Shown here: positions 43,851 through 53,944 of the stretch, piece by piece
How the letters are laid out: every line of letters starts with the position of its first letter
How positions within the stretch are numbered: position 1 is the first letter of the stretch
Assembly (NCBI GenBank): GCA_963728195.1
Contig: CAVSIX010000017.1
Coordinates: forward strand, 186,001 to 250,000
Reading direction: 5' to 3'
From: Sva-07 sp963728195
GTDB lineage: Bacteria; Actinomycetota; Acidimicrobiia; Acidimicrobiales; Ilumatobacteraceae
DNA: 64,000 nt
Notes under the pieces: model-generated
What the model saw: the letters and a program-made list of their open reading frames with translations, nothing else
Databases searched by the model: none
What the model was told of the DNA's origin: nothing
Position numbers and translations under genes: made by a program

Positions 43851-44987
43851 TCAGTGGCGACGCACGACGACGCTGCCGACCGAGTAGCCCGCACCGAACG
43901 AGCAGAGCACGCCGAGGTCGCCGGACACGAGATCGTCGCGGTGACGGTGGAATGCGATCACCGAACCGGCCGAGCTGGTGTTGGCGAACTCGTCGAGGAT
44001 CACCGGCGCTTCGTCGTCGGTCGGCAGACGGCCGAGGACGCCCTTGGCGATCAGCTGATTCATCTTCAGATTCGCCTGGTGCAGCCAGAAACGCCGCACG
44101 CCGGCGGCGGCGAGATCGAGCTGCGTCAAATGGTCGGTGATGTGCTCGGCGACCATCGGGCACACCTCGCGGAACACCATTTGGCCGTTCTGGCGGAACA
44201 CGAGTTCCTGGGGATCGCGTTCGTCGACCTCGGACGAGTTCAAGAAGCCGAAATCGTTGCGGATGTTGTTCGAGAACTTGGTGACCAACTTGGTGCCGAG
44301 CACCTCCCACCGGTCCGGTGCCGTGGCGTCAGCCGTGCGTTCGAGCACGAGCGCCGTGCAGGCGTCGCCGAAGATGAAGTGGAAGTCGCGCATCTCGAAG
44401 TTGTTGTGGCCCGAGGTGATCTCGGGGTTGACGACGACCACGCAGTTCGCCGAACCGTTGCGCAACGCGTCGACGGCCGCCTGCACCGAGAACGTTGCCG
44501 ACGAGCAGGCGACGTTCATGTCGTAGCCCCAGCCCTGTGCGCCGAGTGCGTCCTGGATCTCGATCGCCACCGCCGGGTAGGCGCGCTGCAGGTTGGAGCA
44601 GCCGACGATCACCGCGTCGACGTCGCTCGGCGATCGCCCCGCCTGTGCGAGCGCCTCGCGGATGGCGGGCAACGACATCTCCGCTTGGATCCCCAGCTCG
44701 TCCTCGCTGCGCGTCTCGAGCCGCGGACGCATCCGGGCGGGGTCGAGCACACCGGACTTCTCCATCACGTACCGGCGCTCGATCCCCGACGCCTTGACGA
44801 TGAACTCCTCGTCGGGTGCAGCTCGTTCGACCGCGTCACCGCTGGCGATCTCCTCGGCGTGCTCGGCGTTCCACTTCGACACCGCTTCGGTGAGCGACGC
44901 AACCAATTCGGCGTTGGTGACCGATTCGGGCGGGGTGAACAGCCCGGTTCCGGTGATCGAGACGGACGGGAGCTCGGCGGGCGACAT
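43851..44987 (-). CDS. Beta-ketoacyl-ACP synthase III-like thiolase-fold enzyme
   Basis: A 378-residue KAS III (FabH)-type enzyme that condenses an acyl-CoA with malonyl-ACP. The active-site Cys is in MNVACSSATFSV, His in WLHQANLKMN and Asn in EFANTSSAGS. It is longer than typical FabH (about 320) owing to an N-terminal insertion of about 40 residues (EAVSKWNAEHAEEIASGDAV). It is not next to other fatty-acid genes, so it may serve a special starter unit or product. TAGCGT lies 7 nt before the ATG, suggesting a leaderless message of its own. Confidence 0.9.
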   Translation of the reverse strand: MSPAELPSVSITGTGLFTPPESVTNAELVASLTEAVSKWNAEHAEEIASGDAVERAAPDEEFIVKASGIERRYVMEKSGVLDPARMRPRLETRSEDELGIQAEMSLPAIREALAQAGRSPSDVDAVIVGCSNLQRAYPAVAIEIQDALGAQGWGYDMNVACSSATFSVQAAVDALRNGSANCVVVVNPEITSGHNNFEMRDFHFIFGDACTALVLERTADATAPDRWEVLGTKLVTKFSNNIRNDFGFLNSSEVDERDPQELVFRQNGQMVFREVCPMVAEHITDHLTQLDLAAAGVRRFWLHQANLKMNQLIAKGVLGRLPTDDEAPVILDEFANTSSAGSVIAFHRHRDDLVSGDLGVLCSFGAGYSVGSVVVRRH

Positions 44988-45017
44988 GGCTCCGACGCTA
45001 ACGAAATCAGCCGACCG

Positions 45018-45611
45018 TCAGCCCACCCAGGTCCGCACGAGCGACCGGAGCGTGTCGATGCCGTCGCCCTTGGCGGCGCTGACCCAGACGATGTCGCCGG
45101 GATCGAGCTGACAGCCGGCCGCCAGCTCCTTCTTGCGCGTCGCGCGTTTCGACGACTTCACCTTGTCGAACTTGGTGGCGACCACCGTGTGGGGCACGCC
45201 GTGGTAACGCAACCAGTCGAGCATCTGTGCGTCGAGCTTCGTGGGGCCGATCGCACCGTCGACCAACACGAACACCATCGCCAGATTCGCCCGTTCGAGG
45301 AGATACCCCTCGATCATCTCCGGCCAGTCGCGCTTGACGTTCTTCGCCGCCTTCGCGAACCCGTAGCCGGGCAGATCGACCATCGTGGCCGTGTCGGGCC
45401 GTGCGCTGTCGACCTCGAACATGTTGATCAACTGCGTGCGTCCCGGCGTGTTCGACACCCTGGCGAGTTGTCTGCGATTGGCGAGTGCGTTGACGAGCGA
45501 CGACTTGCCGACGTTGGAGCGCCCGACGAACGCCACCTCGGCGGGCGTCTCGGGCAGTTGGTCGACCCGACCGGCGGACTGCACGAACGTCAGGCGGAGC
45601 GGGCCACTCAT
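45018..45611 (-). CDS. engB: Ribosome biogenesis GTPase YsxC/EngB
   Basis: A 197-residue Era/TrmE-type GTPase required for assembly of the large ribosomal subunit. The G motifs are visible: G1 GRSNVGKSSL, G2 NTPGRTQ, G3 DLPGYGFA, G4 TKFDKV and G5 SAAKGDG. Length is normal for the family. It precedes the KAS III gene on the same strand by 30 bp and is divergent from the lipoprotein gene at 45657. Confidence 0.94.
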   Translation of the reverse strand: MSGPLRLTFVQSAGRVDQLPETPAEVAFVGRSNVGKSSLVNALANRRQLARVSNTPGRTQLINMFEVDSARPDTATMVDLPGYGFAKAAKNVKRDWPEMIEGYLLERANLAMVFVLVDGAIGPTKLDAQMLDWLRYHGVPHTVVATKFDKVKSSKRATRKKELAAGCQLDPGDIVWVSAAKGDGIDTLRSLVRTWVG

Positions 45612-45644
45612 GACGTCATCCTGGCACCATGACGGGCGAAGTCG

Positions 45645-45650
45645 TACAGT
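45645..45650 (+). promoter_or_regulatory. -10-like TACAGT, leaderless start of the lipoprotein gene
   Basis: TACAGT ends 6 nt before the ATG at 45657, leaving no room for a Shine-Dalgarno sequence. A matching -35 hexamer is not obvious. The spacing is the same as at the sigma gene (20785), trkH (46553) and the pirin gene (56946). Confidence 0.5.
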
Positions 45651-45656
45651 ACGGAC

Positions 45657-46283
45657 ATGGGACGTGCCGGCGGGAACCGCTCTCTGATCATCATCGGTGC
45701 GGCCGGACTGGCCCTCGCACTGTCGTCGTGCGGCAACGCTGCCGAGAACGGCGTCGAGCAGCTGATCGAGTCACAGGGTGGCGGCGACGTCGATCTCGAC
45801 CTCGATGGCGACGGCGGCTTCTCGGTGCAGACCGAGGAGGGAGGGATGACGATCGACGAGGACGGCAACTTCGTCATCACCGACGCCGACGGCTCGGTCG
45901 TCACCGGCAGTGCCGACGCCGAGTCCGGCGAGTTCAACGTCGAGAGCGAGGACGGCAGCTTCAGTTCCGGTTCAACCACCGAGCTGCCCGAGCAGTGGCC
46001 GTCCGACATCCCCGAACCCGACGGACTCTCGATCACCAACGCCACGGTCATCGGCTCGGCGACCGAGCAGGCGATCACCGTCGTCGGCACCGTCGACGGT
46101 GAGGGCTTCGTCGACAGCTACGCCAGCGCACTGCAGTCGGCCGGCTTCGACGAACAGTCGACCTTCCGGTCCGACGGCACGATCAACAACGTGTACTCCA
46201 ACGGTGACTGGACCGTCGGCGTCGTGTACTTCGGCGACCAGAACGAGAACCAGGTCACCGTTTCGGTCTACAGCAACGGCTGA
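45657..46283 (+). CDS. Exported lipoprotein, acidic
   Basis: A 208-residue protein with a lipoprotein signal peptide (lipobox LALSSC, Cys near residue 25). The mature part begins GNAAENGVEQLIESQ and is followed by a low-complexity Asp/Glu/Gly/Ser region (residues 40-105), then a more structured C-terminal domain (about 110-208) with VIGSATEQAITVVGTVDGEGFVDSYASALQSAGFDEQS. This C-terminal region resembles small beta-alpha domains of unknown function in actinobacterial lipoproteins. No catalytic motif is seen. Confidence 0.82.
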   Translation: MGRAGGNRSLIIIGAAGLALALSSCGNAAENGVEQLIESQGGGDVDLDLDGDGGFSVQTEEGGMTIDEDGNFVITDADGSVVTGSADAESGEFNVESEDGSFSSGSTTELPEQWPSDIPEPDGLSITNATVIGSATEQAITVVGTVDGEGFVDSYASALQSAGFDEQSTFRSDGTINNVYSNGDWTVGVVYFGDQNENQVTVSVYSNG

Positions 46284-46310
46284 CGGCGGTCGGCGCCATC
46301 CGACGGCGTG

Positions 46311-46520
46311 TCAGCCGCTGACGAGTGATGCCAGCGCCCAGATCGCAGCGACCAGTCCGATGCCCGCGTACACGGCGCTGCGCACGACCGGTGCCCGTTC
46401 CAAGTTCGTCTCGTCGAGCTGCTTGGCGGGGGGTCTGACGATCGCCAGTGCGTTTCCGACGAACAACGCTCCACCGAATGCCAGCACCAACCAGGCGAGC
46501 AGATCTTCTCCGAGGAACAT
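46311..46520 (-). CDS. Small two-helix membrane protein
   Basis: A 69-residue protein starting at ATG 46520 with two hydrophobic segments: DLLAWLVLAFGGALFVGNALAIV and VYAGIGLVAAIWALASLVSG, joined by a charged loop KQLDETNLERAP. This looks like a short conserved hypothetical of actinobacteria. The start is close to the divergent trkH start (32 bp away), so the two share a regulatory region. Function unknown. Confidence 0.72.
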   Translation of the reverse strand: MFLGEDLLAWLVLAFGGALFVGNALAIVRPPAKQLDETNLERAPVVRSAVYAGIGLVAAIWALASLVSG

Positions 46521-46540
46521 GACCACAGGATGCCGCCTCC

Positions 46541-46546
46541 TATGCT
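46541..46546 (+). promoter_or_regulatory. -10-like TATGCT, leaderless start of trkH
   Basis: TATGCT, identical to the -10 hexamer of the sigma gene promoter, ends 6 nt before the GTG start of trkH at 46553. No Shine-Dalgarno is present. A good -35 is not visible. Confidence 0.5.
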
Positions 46547-46552
46547 CGTTCG

Positions 46553-47917
46553 GTGCCACGCGGCGGACTGCTCGCTGAGATCAGGAATCCTGCCCAACTC
46601 GTCGTCGGTGCGTTCAGCGGCTTCATCCTGTTCGGCACCGCGCTGCTGTGGCTGCCGTTCTCCGCCGACGGACCCGGCCACGTCGGTTTCGAGGATGCCC
46701 TCTTCACGTCCACGTCGGCCGTCACGGTGACCGGCCTGGCCTCGACCGACATCTCGCGGTTCTCGCTGTTCGGCGAACTCGTGATCATGATGCTGATCCA
46801 GATCGGCGGCTTCGGCATCATGACGATCGGTTCGGTCCTCGCCATCGTCGCGTCCAACCGTGTCGGACTCCGACAGCGCATGCTCGCCCAGGCCGAGATC
46901 GGCGCCGTCGACATCGGCGATCTGCGCCGGCTGATCCTGGCGATCGCCAAGATCACCGTCATCGTCGAGGGCACGCTTGCGCTGATCCTGTTCCTGCGGT
47001 TCTGGCAGGAGGGCTACGAGGATGGACCGATCGCCTCGGCGTACTCGGGGGTCTTCCATTCCATCTCGTCGTTCAACAACGCCGGCTTCTCGCTGTACTC
47101 GGACAGCCTGGCGCGGTTCGTCGGCGATCCGGTGGTCGTGATCAGCGTGTCGATGGGCTTCATCATCGGTGGCCTCGGATTCCCGATCCTGGTCGAGTTC
47201 TGGCGACGCGGCGCCCAGCGACGCACCGCCGTGCGACGCGCTCACTGGTCGTTGCACACGAAGATCACGCTGCTGATCACCGCCGTGCTGCTCGTGTTCG
47301 GCCCGCTCGTCGTGATGACGTTCGAGTGGACGAACCCGGCGACACTCGGTCCGCTCGACACGTTCGACAAGATCCTCGCCGGTTGGTTCCAGGGGGTCAC
47401 TCCGAGGACCGCCGGCTTCAACACGGTCGACATCGGCGGCATGAACGAGCCGACGCTGTTGGTCATCACCACCCTGATGTTCATCGGTGCCGGGCCGGCC
47501 TCCACGGCGGGCGGCATCAAGGTGACCACGTTCGCCGTGCTCGGCTTCGTGCTGTGGTCAGAAGTGCGCGGCAACACCGACATGAACGTGTTCCGCCGCC
47601 GGCTGCCGACGAACCTGATCCGCCAGGCTCTGACGGTCGCCCTGCTCGCGATCGGCCTCGTCGTCGGAGCGACGCTGGTGCTGATGAGCGTCGACGGCTT
47701 GGCCCTCACACCCGCCTTGTTCGAGATCACGTCTGCGTTCGGCACCGTTGGACTGTCGACCGGCGTCACCGGCAGCATCGGTGCGTCCGGCCAGCTCCTG
47801 CTCGTACTGGTGATGCTGGCCGGGCGTGTCGGGCCGGTCACGTTCGTCACTGCGCTCGCGCTGCGAGAACGAACCCCGTCCTATCGTTATCCCGAGGAGC
47901 GACCGATCATTGGCTGA
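46553..47917 (+). CDS. TrkH/KtrB-type potassium transporter membrane subunit
   Basis: A 454-residue potassium channel-like subunit with four M1-P-M2 repeats. The selectivity-filter loops are seen as STSAVTVTGLASTD, ISSFNNAGFSL, GVTPRTAGFNTVD and SAFGTVGLSTGVT, each with the conserved Gly. It works with the TrkA-type regulator encoded next. Together with Mrp and trehalose synthesis it suggests osmotic and ion control. Start is GTG 46553, apparently leaderless. Confidence 0.93.
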   Translation: MPRGGLLAEIRNPAQLVVGAFSGFILFGTALLWLPFSADGPGHVGFEDALFTSTSAVTVTGLASTDISRFSLFGELVIMMLIQIGGFGIMTIGSVLAIVASNRVGLRQRMLAQAEIGAVDIGDLRRLILAIAKITVIVEGTLALILFLRFWQEGYEDGPIASAYSGVFHSISSFNNAGFSLYSDSLARFVGDPVVVISVSMGFIIGGLGFPILVEFWRRGAQRRTAVRRAHWSLHTKITLLITAVLLVFGPLVVMTFEWTNPATLGPLDTFDKILAGWFQGVTPRTAGFNTVDIGGMNEPTLLVITTLMFIGAGPASTAGGIKVTTFAVLGFVLWSEVRGNTDMNVFRRRLPTNLIRQALTVALLAIGLVVGATLVLMSVDGLALTPALFEITSAFGTVGLSTGVTGSIGASGQLLLVLVMLAGRVGPVTFVTALALRERTPSYRYPEERPIIG

Positions 47918-48617
47918 CAAGATTCTTCACACGATGCTGGGCGGGTTCCGTCCGCAGGTCGAACACCGAGGCGAGATCGTCGTCATCGGGCTCGGCCGGT
48001 TCGGGTCGGCGCTCGCGTCGACACTGATCGACATGGGCCACGAGGTGCTCGGTCTTGACGCGGACGAACTGCGCGTCCAACAACACGCCGAATTCCTCAC
48101 CCACGTCGCGCAGGCCGACACGACGAACGAGAAGACGCTGCGTCAGCTCGGCGTCGCCGATGCGGTCACCGCGGTGGTGGCGATCGGCGCTGACGTCGAG
48201 GCGAGCGTGTTGACCACGGGCGCCCTGGTCGACATCGGCGTGCCGAACATCTGGGCCAAGGCGCTCACCGAGTCGCACGGCCGCATTCTGCAACGCGTCG
48301 GGGCTCACCACGTCGTCTTCCCCGAGGCCGAGATGGGCAGCCGGGTCGCCCGCCTGGTCACCGGTGCGCTCATCGAGTACTTCGCACTCGACGACGACTT
48401 CGTCCTGATCGAGACGCAGGTGCCTCGCAACCTTTCCGGCAGGAAGCTCGGCGACACCGATCTGCGAGCGAACTACAAGGTCACCGTCGTGTGCATCAAG
48501 CCCGAGGGCCAGGCGTTCACCTACGCCGAGAGCGCCACCGTGCTCGGCGAACACGACCTGATCGTCGTCGCCGGCCACCGCGGCGACATCGAGCGCTTCG
48601 CCGACACCGAGACGTAG
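47910..48617 (+). CDS. TrkA-type potassium uptake regulator (RCK)
   Basis: A 235-residue cytoplasmic RCK protein. The N-terminal NAD-binding domain has VVIGLGRFGSALASTLIDMGHEVLGLDAD, with GxGxxG and an acidic end of beta-2; the C-terminal TrkA_C domain begins near residue 150. It gates the TrkH channel. It starts at TTG 47910, overlapping the trkH stop by 8 nt, with GAGGAG 10 nt upstream; ATG 47934 is an alternative. An R3 hairpin lies 30 nt after the stop. Confidence 0.9.
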   Translation: MADKILHTMLGGFRPQVEHRGEIVVIGLGRFGSALASTLIDMGHEVLGLDADELRVQQHAEFLTHVAQADTTNEKTLRQLGVADAVTAVVAIGADVEASVLTTGALVDIGVPNIWAKALTESHGRILQRVGAHHVVFPEAEMGSRVARLVTGALIEYFALDDDFVLIETQVPRNLSGRKLGDTDLRANYKVTVVCIKPEGQAFTYAESATVLGEHDLIVVAGHRGDIERFADTET

Positions 48618-48646
48618 CCCTCCAGGCGCGCCCCCAACGTGCCCAC

Positions 48647-48686
48647 CGATGAGCGAACCGACCGGATACCGGCGCTTCGCTCATCG
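48647..48686. repeat. R3 40-bp hairpin, copy 3
   Basis: Exactly 40 bp; CGATGAGCGAA pairs perfectly with TTCGCTCATCG (11 bp), and the loop shares CGACCGGAT-CCGGC with copy 1. It follows the trkA stop and precedes the amidohydrolase start by 60 bp, so it probably terminates the trk transcript. Confidence 0.8.
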
Positions 48687-48745
48687 CAGCGGCTGTGCGG
48701 CGGCTCCGGGTCTCGGCGGTCGGGCCGGCGGCGCGAGACTGGCGC

Positions 48746-50473
<1,728 letters not shown>

Positions 50474-50475
50474 CG

Positions 50476-51585
50476 ATGACCACCACCGAAACCACCACCG
50501 AAACCACGACCGGGACCGACACCGGGTCGACCATCGGATCCGGCTCGACGGGCAGCGACGGCGGTGTCGTCGAGCTCGAAGCGCACGCCAACTGGCGAGC
50601 CTGCGACGTCGGCAACGCCGACGACTGGACCCTGCGGCTCACCGATGCCCACCACGCCGAGCTCGACACCGCACTGGCACACGCCCGTTCGACCACCGAC
50701 GACCTGCTCGATGTCACCGCCGACGACTTTCCGCTGCCCATCCTCGCCGACCGACTGGCGGCGATGGCCGACCAGTTGGTCAACGGGCGCGGCTTCGCCC
50801 GCATCGCCGCACTCGACGTCGAGCGGCTCGGCGCCGAGGACGCATCGTGGATCTACTGGGGCATCGGCATGCACCTCGGCGAACCGTGGCCGCAGAACGC
50901 GAAGGGCCACCTGCTCGGCGACGTCAAGGACCAAGGCAAGGCACCGGACGATCCGACGGCGCGCGGCAACGAGATCGGCGGCCACCCGCTCGGATTTCAC
51001 AGCGACGGATCGGACCTCGTCGGCCTGCTGTGCATCGACAGCGGTGTCAGCGGTGGCGAGAGTCTGGTGGCCAATGCCGTCGGTGCCCACAATGGACTCG
51101 TGCGCACGCGGCCCGACCTGGCCGCCGTGCTGTACGAGCCGCTGCCGTACGACTTCAGAGGCGAGCAGCGCGAGGGCGGCCAGCCGTTCTACTCCGTCCC
51201 GGCGTTCACCCGCCACAGCGGCCCCACCGGCGACCGGCTCTTCGTGCGCTACATCCGACCGTTCATCCAGGCTTCCCAGCGACACGCCGACGCACCGCGC
51301 CTGACCGCCACGCAGCTCGAGGCGATGGATGCCTACGACGTGCTGATCAACGATCCCGACAACCAGGTCGAGATGGCGCTGCAGCCCGGCGAGATCCAGT
51401 TCGTCAACAACTACCACGTGCTCCACGGACGCCGCCGCTACGTCGACGACGCCGACAACGGCCGCGTGCGTTGGCTGAAGCGCCTCTGGCTGGCCACCGA
51501 CATCCTCGGCGCCGACGACCGCCCCGCCCGATTCCAACGCGCCGGCGCCATGGACCACTGGGGCGCCCGCCGGACACGCGCCTGA
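50476..51585 (+). CDS. TauD/TfdA-family Fe(II)/2-oxoglutarate dioxygenase
   Basis: A 369-residue dioxygenase. The iron ligands are visible: HxD in FHSDGSDLVG near residue 175, and the distal His in NNYHVLHGRRRY, with Arg near the C-terminus for 2-oxoglutarate. Residues 2-20 are an unusual Thr-rich low-complexity tract (TTTETTTETTTGTDTGST) absent from relatives. ATG 50476 has GGGAG 7 nt upstream; GTG 50470 is an alternative. It lies between an amidohydrolase and an aminotransferase, suggesting it hydroxylates an amino-acid-derived substrate. Confidence 0.87.
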   Translation: MTTTETTTETTTGTDTGSTIGSGSTGSDGGVVELEAHANWRACDVGNADDWTLRLTDAHHAELDTALAHARSTTDDLLDVTADDFPLPILADRLAAMADQLVNGRGFARIAALDVERLGAEDASWIYWGIGMHLGEPWPQNAKGHLLGDVKDQGKAPDDPTARGNEIGGHPLGFHSDGSDLVGLLCIDSGVSGGESLVANAVGAHNGLVRTRPDLAAVLYEPLPYDFRGEQREGGQPFYSVPAFTRHSGPTGDRLFVRYIRPFIQASQRHADAPRLTATQLEAMDAYDVLINDPDNQVEMALQPGEIQFVNNYHVLHGRRRYVDDADNGRVRWLKRLWLATDILGADDRPARFQRAGAMDHWGARRTRA

Positions 51586-51601
51586 CAGGACGCGAGATCC
51601 G

Positions 51602-52906
51602 ATGACGACGCCGGAACCGTCGACCACACTGGATGAGGCGCTCGTTGCGGTCCGGCGGCGCTACTCGGATGCGAACCCGGTCAGTGCGTCCTGGGCGCAG
51701 CGCGCCGCCGACGTCCTCCCCGGCGGCAACACCCGGTCGGTACTGCACTTCGACCCGTTCCCGTTCCGCGTGGCCTCCGCCGAAGGCCGACACCTCGTCG
51801 ACGTCGACGGTCACCGCTACGTCGACCTCCTCGGCAACTACACCGCCGGGCTGCTCGGCCATTCCCCCGCACCGGTCCGGACGGCCGCGCACGAGGCGAT
51901 CGACGGTGGATGGGCGCTCGGCGCAGTTCACCCCAACGAGGTCCGCCTGGCCGAGCTGATCGCCGGCCGGTTCGCCTCGATCGAACAGGTGCGCTTCACC
52001 AACTCCGGGACCGAGGCCAACCTGATGGCACTGGCGGTTGCGACGAACCACACCGATCGGCGCCGCGTGCTCGTCTTCGACGGCGGTTACCACGGCGGGG
52101 TGTTGACGTTCGCCGGCCACCGTGACGTCAACGTGCCCCACGATTGGATCGTGTCGACGTACAACGACATCGAGGCGGTCGACTCGGTGTTCGCCGAACA
52201 GGGTGACTCGATCGCCGCCGTGCTCGTCGAGCCGCTCCAGGGCTCGGCGGGATGCCTGCCCGCCGACCCCGAGTTCCTCAGGTCACTGCGCCGCCACTGC
52301 GACCACTCGGGCGCACTCCTGATCTTCGACGAGGTGATGACCTCGCGTCTGGCGCCCGGTGGCATGCAGGAACTCCTGGGGATCATCCCCGACCTCACGA
52401 CGCTCGGCAAGTACCTGGCGGGCGGATTCAGCTTCGGAGCGTTCGGTGGTCGGCGCCATCTGATGGCGGCATTCGATACGAACGCGGGCGGGCGGCTCGG
52501 CCATGCCGGCACGTTCAACAACAACGTCGTGTCGATGGCGGCAGGGGTCGCCACGCTGACCGAGGTGCTGACCGACGAGGTGCTGGCGGCGACCAACACT
52601 CGCGGCGAGCGGTTACGTACCTCGATGAACGCCGCATTCGCCGATCACGCCATCCCGATGTGCGCGACCGGCGTCGGGTCGCTGATGAACGTGCACGGCA
52701 CTGCAGGCCCGGTGACCTCGATCGGCGATCTCCGAGGGGCGGACGACCGATGGAAGGAGCTGCTGTTCTTCGCTGCCCTCGACGCCGGCTTCTACCTTGC
52801 GCGGCGAGGTTTCATCGCCCTGTCGATCGAGATCACCGACGACGACGTCGACGCGTTCAGCGCATTCGTCGACGGGTGGGCACGCACGATGACATCGCGG
52901 CTCTGA
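51602..52906 (+). CDS. Class III aminotransferase, glutamate-1-semialdehyde-aminomutase-like
   Basis: A 434-residue PLP enzyme. Landmarks are LPGGNTRSVLHFDPFPF, TNSGTEANLMALAVATN, FDGGYHGGVLTF, LVEPLQGSAGC, LLIFDEVMTSRLAPGG and the Schiff-base Lys in TTLGKYLAGGFSFGAFGG. It is distinct from the aminotransferase at 26251 and is tied to catabolic genes by operon position. It follows the dioxygenase by 16 nt. The order deacylase, dioxygenase, aminotransferase suggests breakdown of an N-acylated (perhaps D- or beta-) amino acid. Confidence 0.88.
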   Translation: MTTPEPSTTLDEALVAVRRRYSDANPVSASWAQRAADVLPGGNTRSVLHFDPFPFRVASAEGRHLVDVDGHRYVDLLGNYTAGLLGHSPAPVRTAAHEAIDGGWALGAVHPNEVRLAELIAGRFASIEQVRFTNSGTEANLMALAVATNHTDRRRVLVFDGGYHGGVLTFAGHRDVNVPHDWIVSTYNDIEAVDSVFAEQGDSIAAVLVEPLQGSAGCLPADPEFLRSLRRHCDHSGALLIFDEVMTSRLAPGGMQELLGIIPDLTTLGKYLAGGFSFGAFGGRRHLMAAFDTNAGGRLGHAGTFNNNVVSMAAGVATLTEVLTDEVLAATNTRGERLRTSMNAAFADHAIPMCATGVGSLMNVHGTAGPVTSIGDLRGADDRWKELLFFAALDAGFYLARRGFIALSIEITDDDVDAFSAFVDGWARTMTSRL

Positions 52907-52927
52907 CCCGACTCTCCTGCGTGACGC

Positions 52928-53608
52928 TCAGAGGTCGTCGAGGATCTGCTGGCGCTTCGCTGCGTATTCGGTGTCGTCGATGAGGCCCTGCGTGCGCAGA
53001 TCGTCGAGCGCCGCCAGCCGTTCCTGTGCCGACGGTGCGGCTGGTGCGGCTGGTGCCGCCGGTGTCGACTCGGCATGTTCCCGCATCGCCTTCGCGAGCG
53101 AGGCGGCATCGCGGTCGGAGTCACGCTGCTCGTCGGCTTCGACCTGCGCGAAGATCAGGGTGCGCACCCGTTCGGGATCGGGGATGTTCTCGAACACCGA
53201 GTCGCCGGTCTCGCCTGCGGATTCGATCGTGACGACACCGTTGTTCAACATCCGGGCGATCATCGACTGCTCGAAGTTGACGTTGTTGATCCGGTTCAGC
53301 GGGATCGAGACGCCACGTCGACGAGCGATGCCGCTCTGGTAGGCGACACGCTGATCGGTGATCGCGAATCGCGTGGTCTGCCACTGCACGAACTCGTAGA
53401 CGACGTCGATGATCAGCACGATGAACGCAATCAGTGTGACCCAGCCGATGACGGTGTCGATCCAGTCGACGTCGACCGACCACAGCAGCACCAGCAGGGC
53501 GACCAGGCCGAGGGCTGCGACCACCTGCTTCCAGAAATAGAACCAGTGCGGATTCGACGCGAGGATCATCTTCTCGTCGGGCATGAGCTTGATGTCGGGA
53601 CCGAACAT
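52928..53608 (-). CDS. Membrane protein with bacterial PH-like domain and C-terminal SHOCT motif
   Basis: A 226-residue protein. Two helices follow a short N-terminus (VVAALGLVALLVLLWSV and IGWVTLIAFIVLIIDVVYEFV), then a bacterial PH (bPH2) domain with RFAITDQRVAYQSGIARRRGVSIPLNRINNVNFEQS. An Ala/Pro-rich linker leads to a C-terminal SHOCT motif, ERLAALDDLRTQGLIDDTEYAAKRQQILDDL. SHOCT motifs are common short oligomerisation modules in high-GC actinobacteria. Role unknown, probably membrane-associated. Confidence 0.87.
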   Translation of the reverse strand: MFGPDIKLMPDEKMILASNPHWFYFWKQVVAALGLVALLVLLWSVDVDWIDTVIGWVTLIAFIVLIIDVVYEFVQWQTTRFAITDQRVAYQSGIARRRGVSIPLNRINNVNFEQSMIARMLNNGVVTIESAGETGDSVFENIPDPERVRTLIFAQVEADEQRDSDRDAASLAKAMREHAESTPAAPAAPAAPSAQERLAALDDLRTQGLIDDTEYAAKRQQILDDL

Positions 53609-53635
53609 CGCGCGAACTGTAGTGCCTGGCCGGCG

Positions 53636-53944
53636 TCAGAAGATCATGCGCGTGAGCGCCGTGGCGGCCGATGCGACCGCGATCACGACGACGAACGGGA
53701 GCCGTCGCCAGAGGGCGATGCCGGCGACCAGCAACCCGACGATGCGAGCGTCGATGACGATCGCGCGGCCGTCGCCGACGGTCGACACGATCGCCAACGC
53801 AGCGAGGAGGGCGGCCGGCAACAGACCGACCACGTGCTGCAGGCGAAGCGGTAACGCACGGTCGCCGAGCACGAGGGGGCCGGCCGCTTTCAGAGCGTAG
53901 GTACCCAACGCCATCACGATCAGCACGACCGTCGCGTCGCTCAC
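53636..53944 (-). CDS. azlD: AzlD-family branched-chain amino-acid exporter subunit
   Basis: A 102-residue protein with three to four helices. The sequence TYALKAAGPLVLGDRALPLRLQHVVGLLPAALLAAL is the AzlD pattern. It starts at GTG 53944 overlapping the azlC stop by 4 nt. AzlC and AzlD form an exporter for branched-chain amino acids or related compounds. Confidence 0.88.
   Translation of the reverse strand: MSDATVVLIVMALGTYALKAAGPLVLGDRALPLRLQHVVGLLPAALLAALAIVSTVGDGRAIVIDARIVGLLVAGIALWRRLPFVVVIAVASAATALTRMIF

Noticed and set aside
50479..50540. Microsatellite or sequencing artefact at the Thr-rich start of the TauD-type gene
   Set aside because: The repeat is imperfect (ACC, ACG and GAA codons mixed), stays in frame, and is preceded by a good start and Shine-Dalgarno.
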